64,000 nt of DNA from Trichosporon coremiiforme (taxonomy: Eukaryota; Basidiomycota; Tremellomycetes; Trichosporonales; Trichosporonaceae). Below the pieces are notes generated by a model, which did no database searches, was not told where the DNA came from, and saw nothing but the letters and a program-made list of their open reading frames with translations. Each line of letters begins with the position of its first letter. Position 1 is the first letter of the stretch. Positions 1 to 10,151 of the stretch are shown here, one piece after another. Position numbers and translations under genes: made by a program. The stretch lies in NCBI GenBank assembly GCA_039545355.1, contig BCJJ01000016.1:434001-498000 (forward strand), read 5' to 3'.

Positions 1-2715
1 TGCAATTCGTGAATCGAGACACCTGGTGTCAGCTAGAACCGGTGATGACAGCACTCACTCCTTGCAGAAAGTGTGCATACACTTGACAATGACCTGCTGC
101 TTAAAGTTGAGGTCGCAGCAAGAGCACTTGAGAAGTTTCTGTACGTCAGCCAAGCCCTACTGATAGACAATCAGACTCACCATGCACTTGTCGCGCTCGG
201 CGATCGCCGTCTGCGCAGCGACATTGCCGTTGCCCGAGGCAGTCGCCGCCAACAACGTGTCCTGCTTCGTGCGCAGCTTCTTCACCGTCTTTTGCGCAGA
301 CTCTAGATCCTCCTGCGCCTTGGTGCGCGCATTGCGGTCGGCAATAGCCTGCGAGTCGCGGCTCTTTGAGTGCTGCTGCGTTTCGCTGAGCACGCTCTGG
401 CTGTGCTGCAGGCGGTGCTCTAGCTGTGCCTTCTCGGCGGTGATCGTGGCCAGCTGCGTCTGCAGCTCGAGCGTTGCATTCTTGAGCGTCGTCATGCCCT
501 GCTCCTGCTGAGCCTAATGGTCAGTCAACACCGAATGACGGTCAACTTACAAGTTGATTGTTGAGAGCCTTTTCAACTTCCTGGGCACGCTCCAGGAGCT
601 TGCTCTGCTTGTCGACGCTGCGCTGGGCAGTCTTGCACTCGGCCTCGATCGCCTCCTTTGCACGCATCGCCTGGAAGTACTTGTTGGCGGCCTTTGCCTT
701 GTCCGTCTGCAAACCCTTGATCATGGCTTCATTGTCCTTGACGGCGAACACTTGGCTGCGCAGAGTCTGCTCGAGGCCGTCCCAGAGCTTGGAGAGACCC
801 TCCACTTCCGTGTACAGAGCGTTTGTAGACTCTTCAGCCTCGGCGACCTTGAGCTCCAGCTTCCGCTTCGTTTCCGTCTCCTCCTCCAGGCGCGCGGCGA
901 GCTGCTTGATGTCGTTGGCAACTTCGGGGTTCTCACCCAGCACGCGCTGGTACTTTTGCAGTAGACGCTTGGCAGACTCGAGCTCGGCGCGAACGGCCGT
1001 CTCAGCTGCCGCCGCCGCCGCCTCTCCAGCCGAAAGTGACTCAATCTGCGCTGTAAGAGCCGTGACTTGGTCGCTGGCTGCCGCTAGCCGTTCCTCGAGA
1101 TCCTTGATGTAGTCGCCATCGACGCCACCGTCCGACTTCAGGAATGCGAGATAACCCTCGGCACCGTCCTGCGCAGCGAGCTTGCCCTTGAGTCGTCGCA
1201 CTTCGGACACGAGGAAAACGATGCGCTCCTCCCGCGTCTTGCACAATGCCTCGAGACCCCTTGTTGTACGCTCCTTCTCGTTGTCGCCGGCGATGCGCTC
1301 ATTCAGCTGGCCTTGAAGATCGTCGCGGGCACCGCGGATGCGTGCAAGATCAGTGTCCTTCTTCGACATCTGCTGACGGAGCGTATCCACCTCTTGCCGC
1401 GACTCTGCAAGAACAGCCTCGCGAAACTCCAAATTGCTGTCACGCAGCTGATCGAGCTTTCGTTCCGACTGCTCAAATCGCTCCTGAGCGGCGTCTGCCC
1501 GGCTAATGCTGGCGGCTAGCTGCTGCAGATAGACTTGGAAGAAGGGCGCCTCGCGAAGAGCAGACTCTGGGGGGTGATGGGCCTTAATGTTAGCAAAAAA
1601 AGCTCTGGTCGCACGACTCACGAGAACCTTGATGCGATCTAGCTCTTGCGTCAGATTGACATTCTCAGACTGCGCGTCCTCCAGCTGCTCTTGTCGCGCA
1701 GCAAGCAAGCCTTCGAGCTCCGTGACGCGATCCGCCACATCTTCCGACGAACTCGCCACCTGAGGGCTTCCCGCCTTGCTCTCCGAATCCGCGGCTGCTG
1801 GATTCGGTGTCGAGTGCCCAGAGCCGTTGGCTATCGGCTTGGCAGCGACGGCTGTCGACTCTCGCTGCGCCCGCAAACTCTCTCGCTCCTTGTCAAACTC
1901 CATCCGCTGTCGATCCAGTCGCTTCTCAGCACGCAAAAGTTCGCTCTGAACAGTGTCGCGCGCCTCCCGCAATCGATTAATCTCAGACTGTTGCCGAGAT
2001 GCAGCTGCCTCGAGCGCATCCGTCTGCAAGCATGTCAGCACAAAACTCTGACGCATTTTTAGCGATCTCTTCATGACGCACCTTGGACTGCAGCTGGGTT
2101 ACCCGCTTCTCCAGCTCTAAAGCTGGCAGCGAGCTTGGCCGTCCGGACGCAGACTCGGCAAACACGGAGACCAAACCCATGGTGGCCGAGAGCTGCTTCT
2201 CCAGCAAAGCTTCCCATTCGGATTGAGGGGACGAAGGGTCGACTGGCGCCTTGTCAGCCACGGAAACACGCGGTCAGCCGTTGAAACCTACGATCCATCA
2301 CTTGCGCCTCGGGGAGGTCACTGGTCCGTCCTGCTCGATCACGAATAGAAGAAACAAGCTGCAATCGTTAGATGCAAAGCGTTCCCGCGACTTTTTAGCT
2401 CACCTGAGCCCAGCAGGTTTTGTAACCTTGAAGGCTGGCTTCGAAAGCGCGCTGTTGCCGTTCGAGGGCGGCGGCGCGCGCCTGTTCCCGCTCGTAAGCG
2501 CGACGATACTGAAGCATTTGGCGGAAAATGGCCTCCTTGCGCCTCGTCTCGACGACGCGCATCCAGTCCTCAACGCCATCATCTTCAGGTTCGGGTGCCG
2601 TGTGAGAGGACGCGGGTGAGGATCCACCGGCGCTGGAAGCCACTGCCCGTCGCTTGCTAGAGGATGGGCCACCATCGAGCGAGCTCTCGCGCACTCGCTT
2701 GAGGTCGGCGTTCAT
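1..2715 (-). CDS. BRE1: E3 ubiquitin-protein ligase Bre1 (3' end cut off by window)
   Basis: Homolog of Bre1/RNF20-40, the nuclear E3 that monoubiquitinates histone H2B with Rad6. Seven exons fit GT-AG rules and keep frame: 2404-2715, 2302-2358, 2082-2249, 551-2023, 181-513, 59-126 and 1-22. The N-terminus carries a basic KR-rich stretch (SSKRRA). The body is almost entirely heptad coiled coil, including the family block with LVSEVRRLKGKL and KYFQAMRAKEAIEAE. Exons 6-7 start the C-terminal RING: CSCC, then CMHTFCKEC and LDSRIA, which matches the Bre1 RING start. The remaining RING residues and the stop lie outside the window. The gene is divergent from the NudE gene, with 339 bp between start codons. 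Seen: exons and motifs. Known family: H2B ubiquitination. I am very confident. Confidence 0.93.
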
Positions 2716-3054
2716 GGTGGCGGAGAGGAAGGGGTGGCCGACGATATGGGTGAATTTGCTGCTGACCAAAACAACGTCGATGGTGTTGGAGGTGTCCAAA
2801 CCGAGCCATTCACCCGCTCACCTGCATGCACGCCGAGTGACAAGTCCCAGCTCCTCAGCCTGGCAAGCGGCGTTTCAGCGGCAATTGGTGCCGTGGCACT
2901 CCACCCTGGCCGTCACCCACTGCACCCAAGACACCCCCGCCTTGTTGTTGACGCGCGACCCTGTCGCGTCCTGCCGGCAGACTCTTCCACCGCTCGCCAC
3001 TCTACCTGCCAATTTCTTGCCTCCACGCGCGACTCGAGCGCGCGGACACTCACC
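2716..3054. promoter_or_regulatory. Divergent intergenic promoter region, BRE1 / NudE
   Basis: This 339 bp gap separates two start codons facing away from each other, so it should hold both promoters. I see no clear TATA box. It is C-rich on the + strand near 2880-3050, which suits the leader of the rightward gene. Confidence 0.5.
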
Positions 3055-5446
3055 ATGTCTGCGAGCGCAGCGCTAGCGACTCCGACATTCTCAACGTTCA
3101 CGACCGACGACAAGCTGGCGAGCCCCGCCATGTTGGGTGACAATGACGAAGAGGACCTCACGTTAGTGGCGTTTGCGTGATGCAATACCGTAGAGCTAAA
3201 GCTGACGTACACTGCAGTTTTGAGAATGCCGAGGAGGAAGCTGGCTACTACCGTGACAAGTACCGAGTCGCGGTGGACCTGCTAAACGAGACGCGAGCCG
3301 AGCTTGGTGCGCATTACAACCAAGATTTAGTGATACTGACCGCAGATGATTTCCAGACGTCATCGCGCGAGCTCGAGCAGGAGCTGGAGAAGGAGCTAGA
3401 GGCAACCGAGGCCAAGCAGCAAGAGCTGAAGGACCGTATTCACCGTCTCGAAACGGAGAAGGACGAATGGCGCACCAAGTCTGTCCAGCAGCAGAAGCAG
3501 CACTCCTCCACCATTTCGGCCATGCAGCGTGAAATGGACAATCTCCGCACCGAGCGCGACAAGACCCTCGTCGCCCTTCGCGACTTGGAAATGGGAAATG
3601 ACGAGCTGGAACGGAATGAGCGGTAAGTACAAGTGCCATCGCGCTGTGTCTGCTCAGTTAATGCCCAGTGTCGCTGTCTCGTCCCTCCTCGACATGGAGA
3701 TCAAGTACAATCGTGCCATTGAGGAGAAGACATTGTTGGAACAGGAAATCATTGTCAAACAAGAAGTTGAGGAGGAAAACCAGCGTCTCAAGGACGAGTG
3801 TCGAGGTGAGTGCCTTGGCTGTGGGCGAAGTACTGACTGCAGACGCCAACAATGAAATCTCCATCCTCCGCGACCAACTCGCGCGAGCTACAGTCCCTAC
3901 ACCCCCAGCCTCCAACTCACCAATGTCTCCAATGCCAGAGAATGCAGAGCCGAACCGGTCTCGTGCTGCCTCTGCTGCCTCCCGCACCGAGACCGACTCA
4001 CCCGCACCCAGCGACAAGTCGACTGCGACTCAAAAGTCTGAAAAGTCACTTGCCGCGAGCGCCCGGCGGTCCCTCCAGTCGCCCAATGTTACACCGAGGG
4101 CACGTACCGCGGCCTCGCCCCGGGTTGCACGCACCTCCATCCCAGCCTTATCGCCAGCGACGAAGCGAAGCACATCGTCGCCTGCCAACTCTGGCATTCC
4201 CGCTCTGTCTCGCTCGACCGCGACACGAAACCTTGCCGGGTCCACTACCACGTCGGCGACAGCCAAACGCCTTGGCTACCAACCCTCGCCCGGAACGGCC
4301 CGTGCAGTTAGTAACATTAACAATGGCACCAACCAGGCGGCGAAGACCAAGGGCTTCAAACTCCTGCACGATCTCCAGGCACGCATTAGGGCGACGGATG
4401 ACCGACTAAACACTCGTGTGTCAAAGCGCAATGTCTCAACGCCAGGGTCGACAATCGGAGGAGCACGGCGCTTCCCCACGTCCGCCAACTTGAACACGAC
4501 GACTGCTGCCCACAACCGCGTGTCGCAGCTCTCGAAATCATCAACGGCGACGACACTGGCAGGCGACAAGGGGCCGGACGGCCTGTTCTCGCCGACAAAT
4601 TGGGTCTTGGTATCCGAAGGTGAGGACACTCCGACGGCCAACGGCCACGGAGCTCCGCGGCGTAGCGAGCCTGCGTCTCCGTTGGAACGCTCGACTTTTG
4701 GCCAGGATCGAAAGTCGGCCCGGTCCCTTCCCCAACGACCAGGAATCCCGTCCCCGCTTGCCCCAGCACTCTCGCGATCAGTCCGTGCGCCACCCCAGGC
4801 CACCTCGCAAGCCTCGCGACTCTCGTCATCGACTGCGAGCCGGGCCGGCCTGGGCGTCTCAACGTCGCGACCAGCCTCGCGTTCCCACCAGCGCAGCGAG
4901 AGCGCTTCGATGCGTCCTCCGTCCCGCACGCACCGGCGGACGGAAAGCTCATCGACACGGCCGCCAAGTCGGAGCCACACGCGCTCACACTCTCGCGCCG
5001 ACTCGCGCAGCACGTCACGGACGGGTGCATCTTCCCCGGCATTTGGCGAGTCGCGCCTGTCGCCCGAGTCCATGTTCCTAGTGGCGTCGCAGTCGTCGCG
5101 CCCAGAATCGAGGGCTGGCTCGCGCACCGTCTCGCGCGCAAGCTATGAAGACGACGGCGAGCTCATCGACGAGGAGGCGCTCGAGCGCGAGCTCGCGCGC
5201 CGCAACACGCTCAATTCGAGCACACTCGGCAAGAGCCGCCTCAGCGCCTCTGCCACTGGCACGTATCGCCGTGTGCCCCGACGGAGCAGCCTGGGTCCCG
5301 CCGAGGCCTCCCTGCCCCCATCGTCGATTCCGGCCCCCAAGACGACCCCGTCACGACCAACATCCTATCCTGTCTTCCAGAATACACCGCCGCCGCCCGT
5401 CCCGCGCATCCCGAGTATGCACGCACGGGCGCGCCAAGGCCAGTAA
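3055..5446 (+). CDS. NudE/NDEL1-type nuclear distribution protein
   Basis: Five exons (3055-3161, 3218-3306, 3346-3622, 3669-3805, 3843-5446) join in frame to 737 residues. Residues from about 35 to 215 form a coiled coil with the NudE signature: an acidic start with YYRDKY, ELEQELEKELE, and then a block like the family NUDE domain (SSLLDMEIKYNRAIEEKTLLEQE). This region binds LIS1 and dynein in known homologs, where the protein helps nuclear migration and spindle positioning. The remaining two thirds are low-complexity Ser/Arg/Pro/Thr-rich sequence with SRSHTRSHSRADSRS-type stretches, likely disordered and phosphorylated. The tail is longer than in animal NDE1 (about 340 residues) but similar to other basidiomycete forms. 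Start chosen at the first ATG (context ACCATG) after the divergent promoter. Confidence 0.85.
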
Positions 5447-5634
5447 GCATAGACGCGAGCGCGGCTCGCACGCGTGTACAACTAGTTTGCCCTCGGGCTT
5501 TAGTAACGAGATAGACAGGAGTGGACACCCCACTCGTTGTACGGCGCCACAACCTGCCATCATGCAACATGTACATCACAAGCAAATACAACAACAGCAC
5601 GCTACCATTCATGAGCATTATTCGTCATGGCGCC

Positions 5635-8128
5635 TTACGCCAGCGCACCCTTCCGGCGCCACTTGCTGTCCTTGCGCGCCGCCTCGCGCCGGACCTCCTC
5701 CTCGCGCTCCCGGGCCATTTCATCAGCCTTGGCATTGACGGCTTCCACATCCTGTGTGCTCGGAAAACCAATCTTCCAAAAATCGGGCGGCGTCGCCGGT
5801 CGCTGCCACGTCTCGCGATGTCGAGAGACGCGGTTCCTGTGCTCCACGAGATTGTCCTCGTCGTCCTCGGTGCGCTTCCAAGCCGGGCCCTGGTTGAAGC
5901 GCGGCAACGGGCCGATAGCCTCGTAGTACTGTCTGTCAGTACGCCGTCTAGTGGGGCACAGCTTACCTCGCGACAGCACTCGCAGTCTCCGCCGTGCATC
6001 TGGCGACGAGCGTCACGATTCCGCACCGTCTCGTGGTACTTGTGTGCGACGCCATTGTTGCGCGCCGGGTCAATCTCGAACTCGTCCGCGACCGAACGAG
6101 CCACCTCCTCTGGGCGCAGATATCGGCCGCCACTCTTGTACTGGGCGTAGAACTCGCGCTTCTCTGCCGCAGACATCTGGTTCAGCTTCCGCCGCTGGGC
6201 CGCACGCTCGGCTGGCGACAGGTGTTCGAAATCCAGCGAGTGTTTTCGGCTAACGCTGGAGGGCGTGCTTGGTCCGGTAGCCTCGGGGGCTGCCGTCGGC
6301 CCGCCAATGATTGTGGTACGGTGCAGGGCCGTCTTCAGGAGCGACGCCGTGCCCGTTCGATCACGCACAAGTGGCCGCGAAGCTGTTGGCGTAACAGCCT
6401 TGTCCTCCTCGTCCGAGCCAAAGGACTCCACGCGGCTCAGTTTGCGTGCAGACTTGGACGAGCTAGGCGTGCCACCGAGCCATGGCGTCACGCGAGAGGG
6501 GGCTCGACTCAGTGTTTTTGGTGCAGACGAAGGTGCCGGTACGTCGGTATTCGTGCGTCGTAAGGGCGTGTTGACCTCCTGCTTCAGCGCCGCAGAGGTG
6601 ACCAATTTTGAAGTGGACGCGGAGCGAACTCTATTCGGCTGCACGTCTCCTCGAGGCGGCGGTCCGGCTTCAGCGGTTTCCTCAGGGTATGCTGGAGCGA
6701 TGGTGTGCATTGCTGGTCGCTGTTCCGGGGAAGGTGAGGGTGCACGCGCAGAGGGCCTTGGAGCGGCTTCGGAAACCTGGTATTCCTCGAACAGCGCTGG
6801 CGGGTCACTTGGTGGTGGCACGGACGACGATAACGGAGTCGCAATCGCTGACCGGCTCGCGCTCTCTGCTTTGGCGCGCTCCTCTCGCCGCTTCTGCTTC
6901 AAAGCCTTGCGTTCATCTTGCACAGCCTTGTACTCTTTGAAGTGCTTGATGTCGGCGGTCCGCTTGGCGCGTTCTCGATCGAGTTGCTTCTTGAGCGACG
7001 CATTCTGATTCATGAGATGCTGAAACGCCTTGTCCTTTGACCTGGGCGACAGCTGCGACAGGTTCGTGTTGTCGAAGGGCTGCGACTTGGTCGGAGTCGA
7101 GGGCGCGGGTGTCTGGGACCGAGTAGACGCATTTGGAGAGATGCTCTGGAGAACGCGTGGACTGGAGTCAGTCAGCCACACACAAACACACACGGCCGTC
7201 ACTCACTTCTCGTCTATTGTTTGCTTGCCTTTCGCACTCTCCAGCTGCTTTCTCAGTGCGGCGCAGGCTTCCTGTGTAGTCTTCCACTGCTGCTTCGCTA
7301 CTCTCGTCTCTTCCAAAGCCGCCCGCTTCTCCTCCTCTAGCGCTTCCATCCGCTGTTCCAGAAGTCTCTTTGCCTTGGACTGCTCCTGCAGCGCCTCCTG
7401 TGCATCGTCGTAGTGCTGCCTCGTTCGTCGCAGCTCTTCTTTCAGCGTCGCACTCTTATGCTCCAAGCTGGTGAGCTTCTCGACAACGTCCTTGGGAGTG
7501 CCACGGAGAGTATCAGCGTGCCTTAGTTTGCGTTCAAGCTTGACAATGCGTTGGCGTAGCTGGTCGGCGGTCTCGGCTTCGGCGCGAAGATGATCCTGGT
7601 GCTCATCGTTGATCGTGTCGAGGTGTTCCTTCAACTTGGTGACCTCCTCGTTACGGAGCCAGAGTTGTCGTGCAAGTCGGCCGGCGCGGTCGAGCTCCTG
7701 CAAGCCTGCCTGATCGGCGGTACGCCAAACACGCTCCTCCTCACACATTGCCGCAAGCTCAATCTGTAGACCGTCGCGCTCACCCCGCAGACCCTCGATC
7801 GCGCGGTTAAGCGTGGTCATCTCGCCTTCCTTTGCAAAATACTCGCGCTCCTGGGCCGACTTGTCTTGCTGGAGCTTTGTGCACTCGCGTTTCAGGCGCG
7901 AGCACCGAGCCTGCAGCTTCTGAAGGTCATCGCCATACTTGCTCAGCTGCTTGTCAGCTCCCGCTGCATGCTCCACCATACTTGGTCCTGGAATGCTGGC
8001 AGTCAGCTTCGTCATTGGCGTCGTAGCTCACACTTGATACCCTCGAACTGGCGCTCGAAGCCGATACCGAGACTCTCGGTCTCGTCTGGCTGGGACGAGG
8101 GCACCATGCCGGGCGGGTCGTCGTCCAT
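5635..8128 (-). CDS. CtIP/Sae2/Ctp1-family DNA-end resection factor
   Basis: Four exons (8034-8128, 7207-7995, 5967-7161, 5635-5928) give 790 residues. The N-terminal half is coiled coil, as expected for the oligomerisation region. The middle is Ser/Pro/Thr-rich and probably disordered. The last 150 residues carry the conserved Sae2/CtIP C-terminal domain: FEIDPARNNGVAHKYHE, the CxC-C cluster GDCECC followed by YYEAIGPLP, SRHRETWQRPATPP and FWKIGFP. In known homologs this protein activates Mre11-Rad50 to start resection of double-strand breaks and is controlled by CDK phosphorylation. The exon 3/4 junction falls inside the CECCRE-YYEAIG block, which fixes the splice. The gene is divergent from the Mis14/Nsl1 gene. 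Motif match is strong. Confidence 0.9.
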
Positions 8129-8268
8129 GTTGCTGTTGTCGCAAGGGCTGGCCGGTTGATTCAACTTTAAGGGAATCGGTCAACAGCGCTCATGTAGCGC
8201 GCCCAGGTGTTAAGGGTTAGAAGTCAGACGCGACAGGAGCGGGCGTATTTCGCCACTTCCACTATCCC

Positions 8269-8274
8269 ACGCGT
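8269..8274. promoter_or_regulatory. MCB-like element ACGCGT in a divergent promoter
   Basis: ACGCGT lies between the CtIP-type gene (start 8128, leftward) and the Mis14/Nsl1-type gene (start 8376, rightward). This hexamer is the MBF (Mbp1/Swi6) site used for G1/S expression in yeasts. Both neighbours act in the cell cycle, so co-regulation is plausible, but this is inference from a short motif. Confidence 0.35.
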
Positions 8275-8375
8275 GCCTAACATTCATCACACGGGTCTCC
8301 CACGCTTCGTGTAAACAATCAACCGGCCTGGAATTCTCGACTTGGCGTCACCCACCTCCACAGCCGCGCGCGACC

Positions 8376-9176
8376 ATGCGACAACAGAGCAAGAGCAAAC
8401 GACGACAGTCCATCATGCCCGGTGAACAGGCACTGCCTCGCATCACCATTGAGAAGGAGGAGCCGTGGCTCCGCGTGCAGGAGAATGTGAACCAGGCGCT
8501 CGCCAATGCGATCGATGTGCGCCTGGCCTCCTTGCCCGGAGGCGCGCAGGGGGAGCAGGCTACGAAGCTGCGGCCCGCACTCGAGCAGCATCTTGCATCC
8601 GTACGGCAAAGAATGTGGGAGATGACCAAGCCCAACCTGCGCGTGAATGGGTTCAACTATGAGGACTTTGTCGAGAGTGAGTGCTGCCAAGTCGATCATG
8701 GTGTGGAAGCTGACATCAGCGACGGAACCCTTCGACGAGTCGCTTGACCGACAAATCTGGGCGCTCAACACGGAACGCGTAAACTGGGAAACCAAGGTCG
8801 TCGAGAAGCGCCGTATCAAGGCCGGAGAGGTCGCAAACCTCATTGACGACCTCGAGCTGCGACGAGATGCTGCAATCTGGAAGCCGTCCGAGGAAGACGA
8901 GAGACAAGAACAAGAGGCACAGAAAGGTGAGTTGGGTACGAGGCGTCACCAACTGACAAGTGCAGCCGTGGAGAACGTGTCATCAGCAGACATTGCGAAA
9001 CCAGAACGACACGCCGAGGTGCTCGAGACGTTTGGGAAGGTAGTCAGCGATTTGTCTGATCTGGCCACAGTAAGCTTCGAGACCTGCGACGCTGCTGACA
9101 TCAGAATGCTCCTCAACAGTTATTACGAGCCGAGCGAATGCAAGTCGTCCGCGAAGAGCTGTCAAGATTACCGTGA
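8376..9176 (+). CDS. Mis14/Nsl1-type kinetochore protein (MIS12 complex)
   Basis: Four exons (8376-8676, 8720-8926, 8966-9069, 9105-9176) join in frame to 227 residues ending at TGA. The N-terminus is basic (KSKRRQS). Residues about 60-100 resemble the Nsl1 helical region: LRPALEQHL, then LRVNGFNYEDFVE, EPFDESLDRQIWALNTERVNWE and KVVEKRR. In the family this spacing of an NG-x-YE motif followed by PFDE-L-x-W is typical. Known role: subunit of the MIS12 (MIND) complex linking centromeric chromatin to Ndc80. The C-terminus is predicted helical. The final small exon encodes 23 residues plus stop, and its acceptor (GCTGACATCAG) is good. Family assignment rests on weakly conserved motifs, so confidence is moderate. 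Confidence 0.62.
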
Positions 9177-9445
9177 TGGCCGCTTCTTTTCATCCTGGGT
9201 TCTGGGTATCCGTGTATCATAACATTCTGTACTACCAGTCTATAATCCTCTTGGCCCGTGTCACGCGTGTGCTGGCACGTCGCTTGTAACATGTAGGAGT
9301 GGCCATTCTTGATTTTTACAGGGTTGCGTGTTCGCTTCGGAGGATGGTTAATGGAGGAAGACGGGATGCTGCGGCGCCAGGCGACCTGCACAGCCTACCC
9401 ACCGTGCCTCGTGATCAAGATCTTGATCCAGTCGGACGCGACTCC

Positions 9446-9742
9446 TTAGAGCTCGTCCCTCTTGGCGCGCGGCTTCGCGGTCAGAGGCTGCGCGTCCTGG
9501 ACGCCGGGGAGGGCCTTGACTTCCTTGATGAGTTCGGGACCCTCGCGCTTCCACTGCCTCGAGTCTGGGGCAAGGTATCCGTCCGCGCTGGTGACCTCGA
9601 ACACGTGCTCGCCATCGAGCTCACCGACGGGACCACGGTACTCGAGTCCCACACCGGGAGAGGGCGCCTTGGCAACGGCCTTCGGGTCGTTGGTTGTGAC
9701 GTGGATGTAGGTGCGGTCTGGGTGAATCTCGGCGGGGGGCAT
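9446..9742 (-). CDS. Small protein with I9-like fold features and C-terminal RDEL
   Basis: From the first ATG (9742) the frame encodes 98 residues. The pattern TYIHVTTND at the start and ELIKEVKALPGVQDAQPL near the end resembles the peptidase-inhibitor I9 / subtilisin-propeptide fold (beta strand, then helix ending in LPGV, then strand). The last four residues are RDEL, an ER-retrieval type signal. The open frame continues upstream to about 9823 and would add a hydrophobic leader (LLSTFLTTGLLAAATVVAAK) that looks like a signal peptide. It has no ATG before an in-frame stop five codons above a TTG at 9823. A spliced upstream ATG or a near-cognate start could supply it; the pyrimidine-rich run ending CTCACTACAG near 9782 could also be a 3' splice site. 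Without the leader, RDEL would have no ER role. Function not known. Confidence 0.5.
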   Translation of the reverse strand: MPPAEIHPDRTYIHVTTNDPKAVAKAPSPGVGLEYRGPVGELDGEHVFEVTSADGYLAPDSRQWKREGPELIKEVKALPGVQDAQPLTAKPRAKRDEL

Positions 9743-9823
9743 CTTGGCGGCGACGACTGTGGCGGCGGCGAGGAGCCCTGTAGTGAGGAAAGTGGAGAGA
9801 AGGCGAATGGTGGGAAAGTACAA

Positions 9824-10151
9824 GTGTCTGAGGGCTCAGACCTCAGATATAGCGATGGCGGTGTGGGGTCGGGTGTGCTCGCTGTAGATGTTGCAGTGTA
9901 CGCTTGGCACGCTCCGCCCATGGATCATTACCCCGCCCTGCCTGCTGTTGTTATGACGTCCCGTCCCTCGCTAGGTAAGCGGCTCCTGGCTGCAGACTGG
10001 GTGGCGGGACCAGATTACCACAGACGCCAGAGGTGCCTGGCTCGGTCACGTGAAGAATTTCTGTTTTGGCCGCCAGTCCAGAGGTCATGAGCTCTGCGAT
10101 TTCAGAGATTTCAGACAGCATCTGAACTACCCCAGTAACCAACACGCAAGC
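9824..10151. other. Divergent intergenic region, RDEL gene / NOC3
   Basis: About 330 bp (up to 409 bp measured from the ATG at 9742) between two divergent genes. It should hold both promoters and any undetected 5' exon of the RDEL gene. I see no clear TATA box, repeat or RNA gene. Confidence 0.4.
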
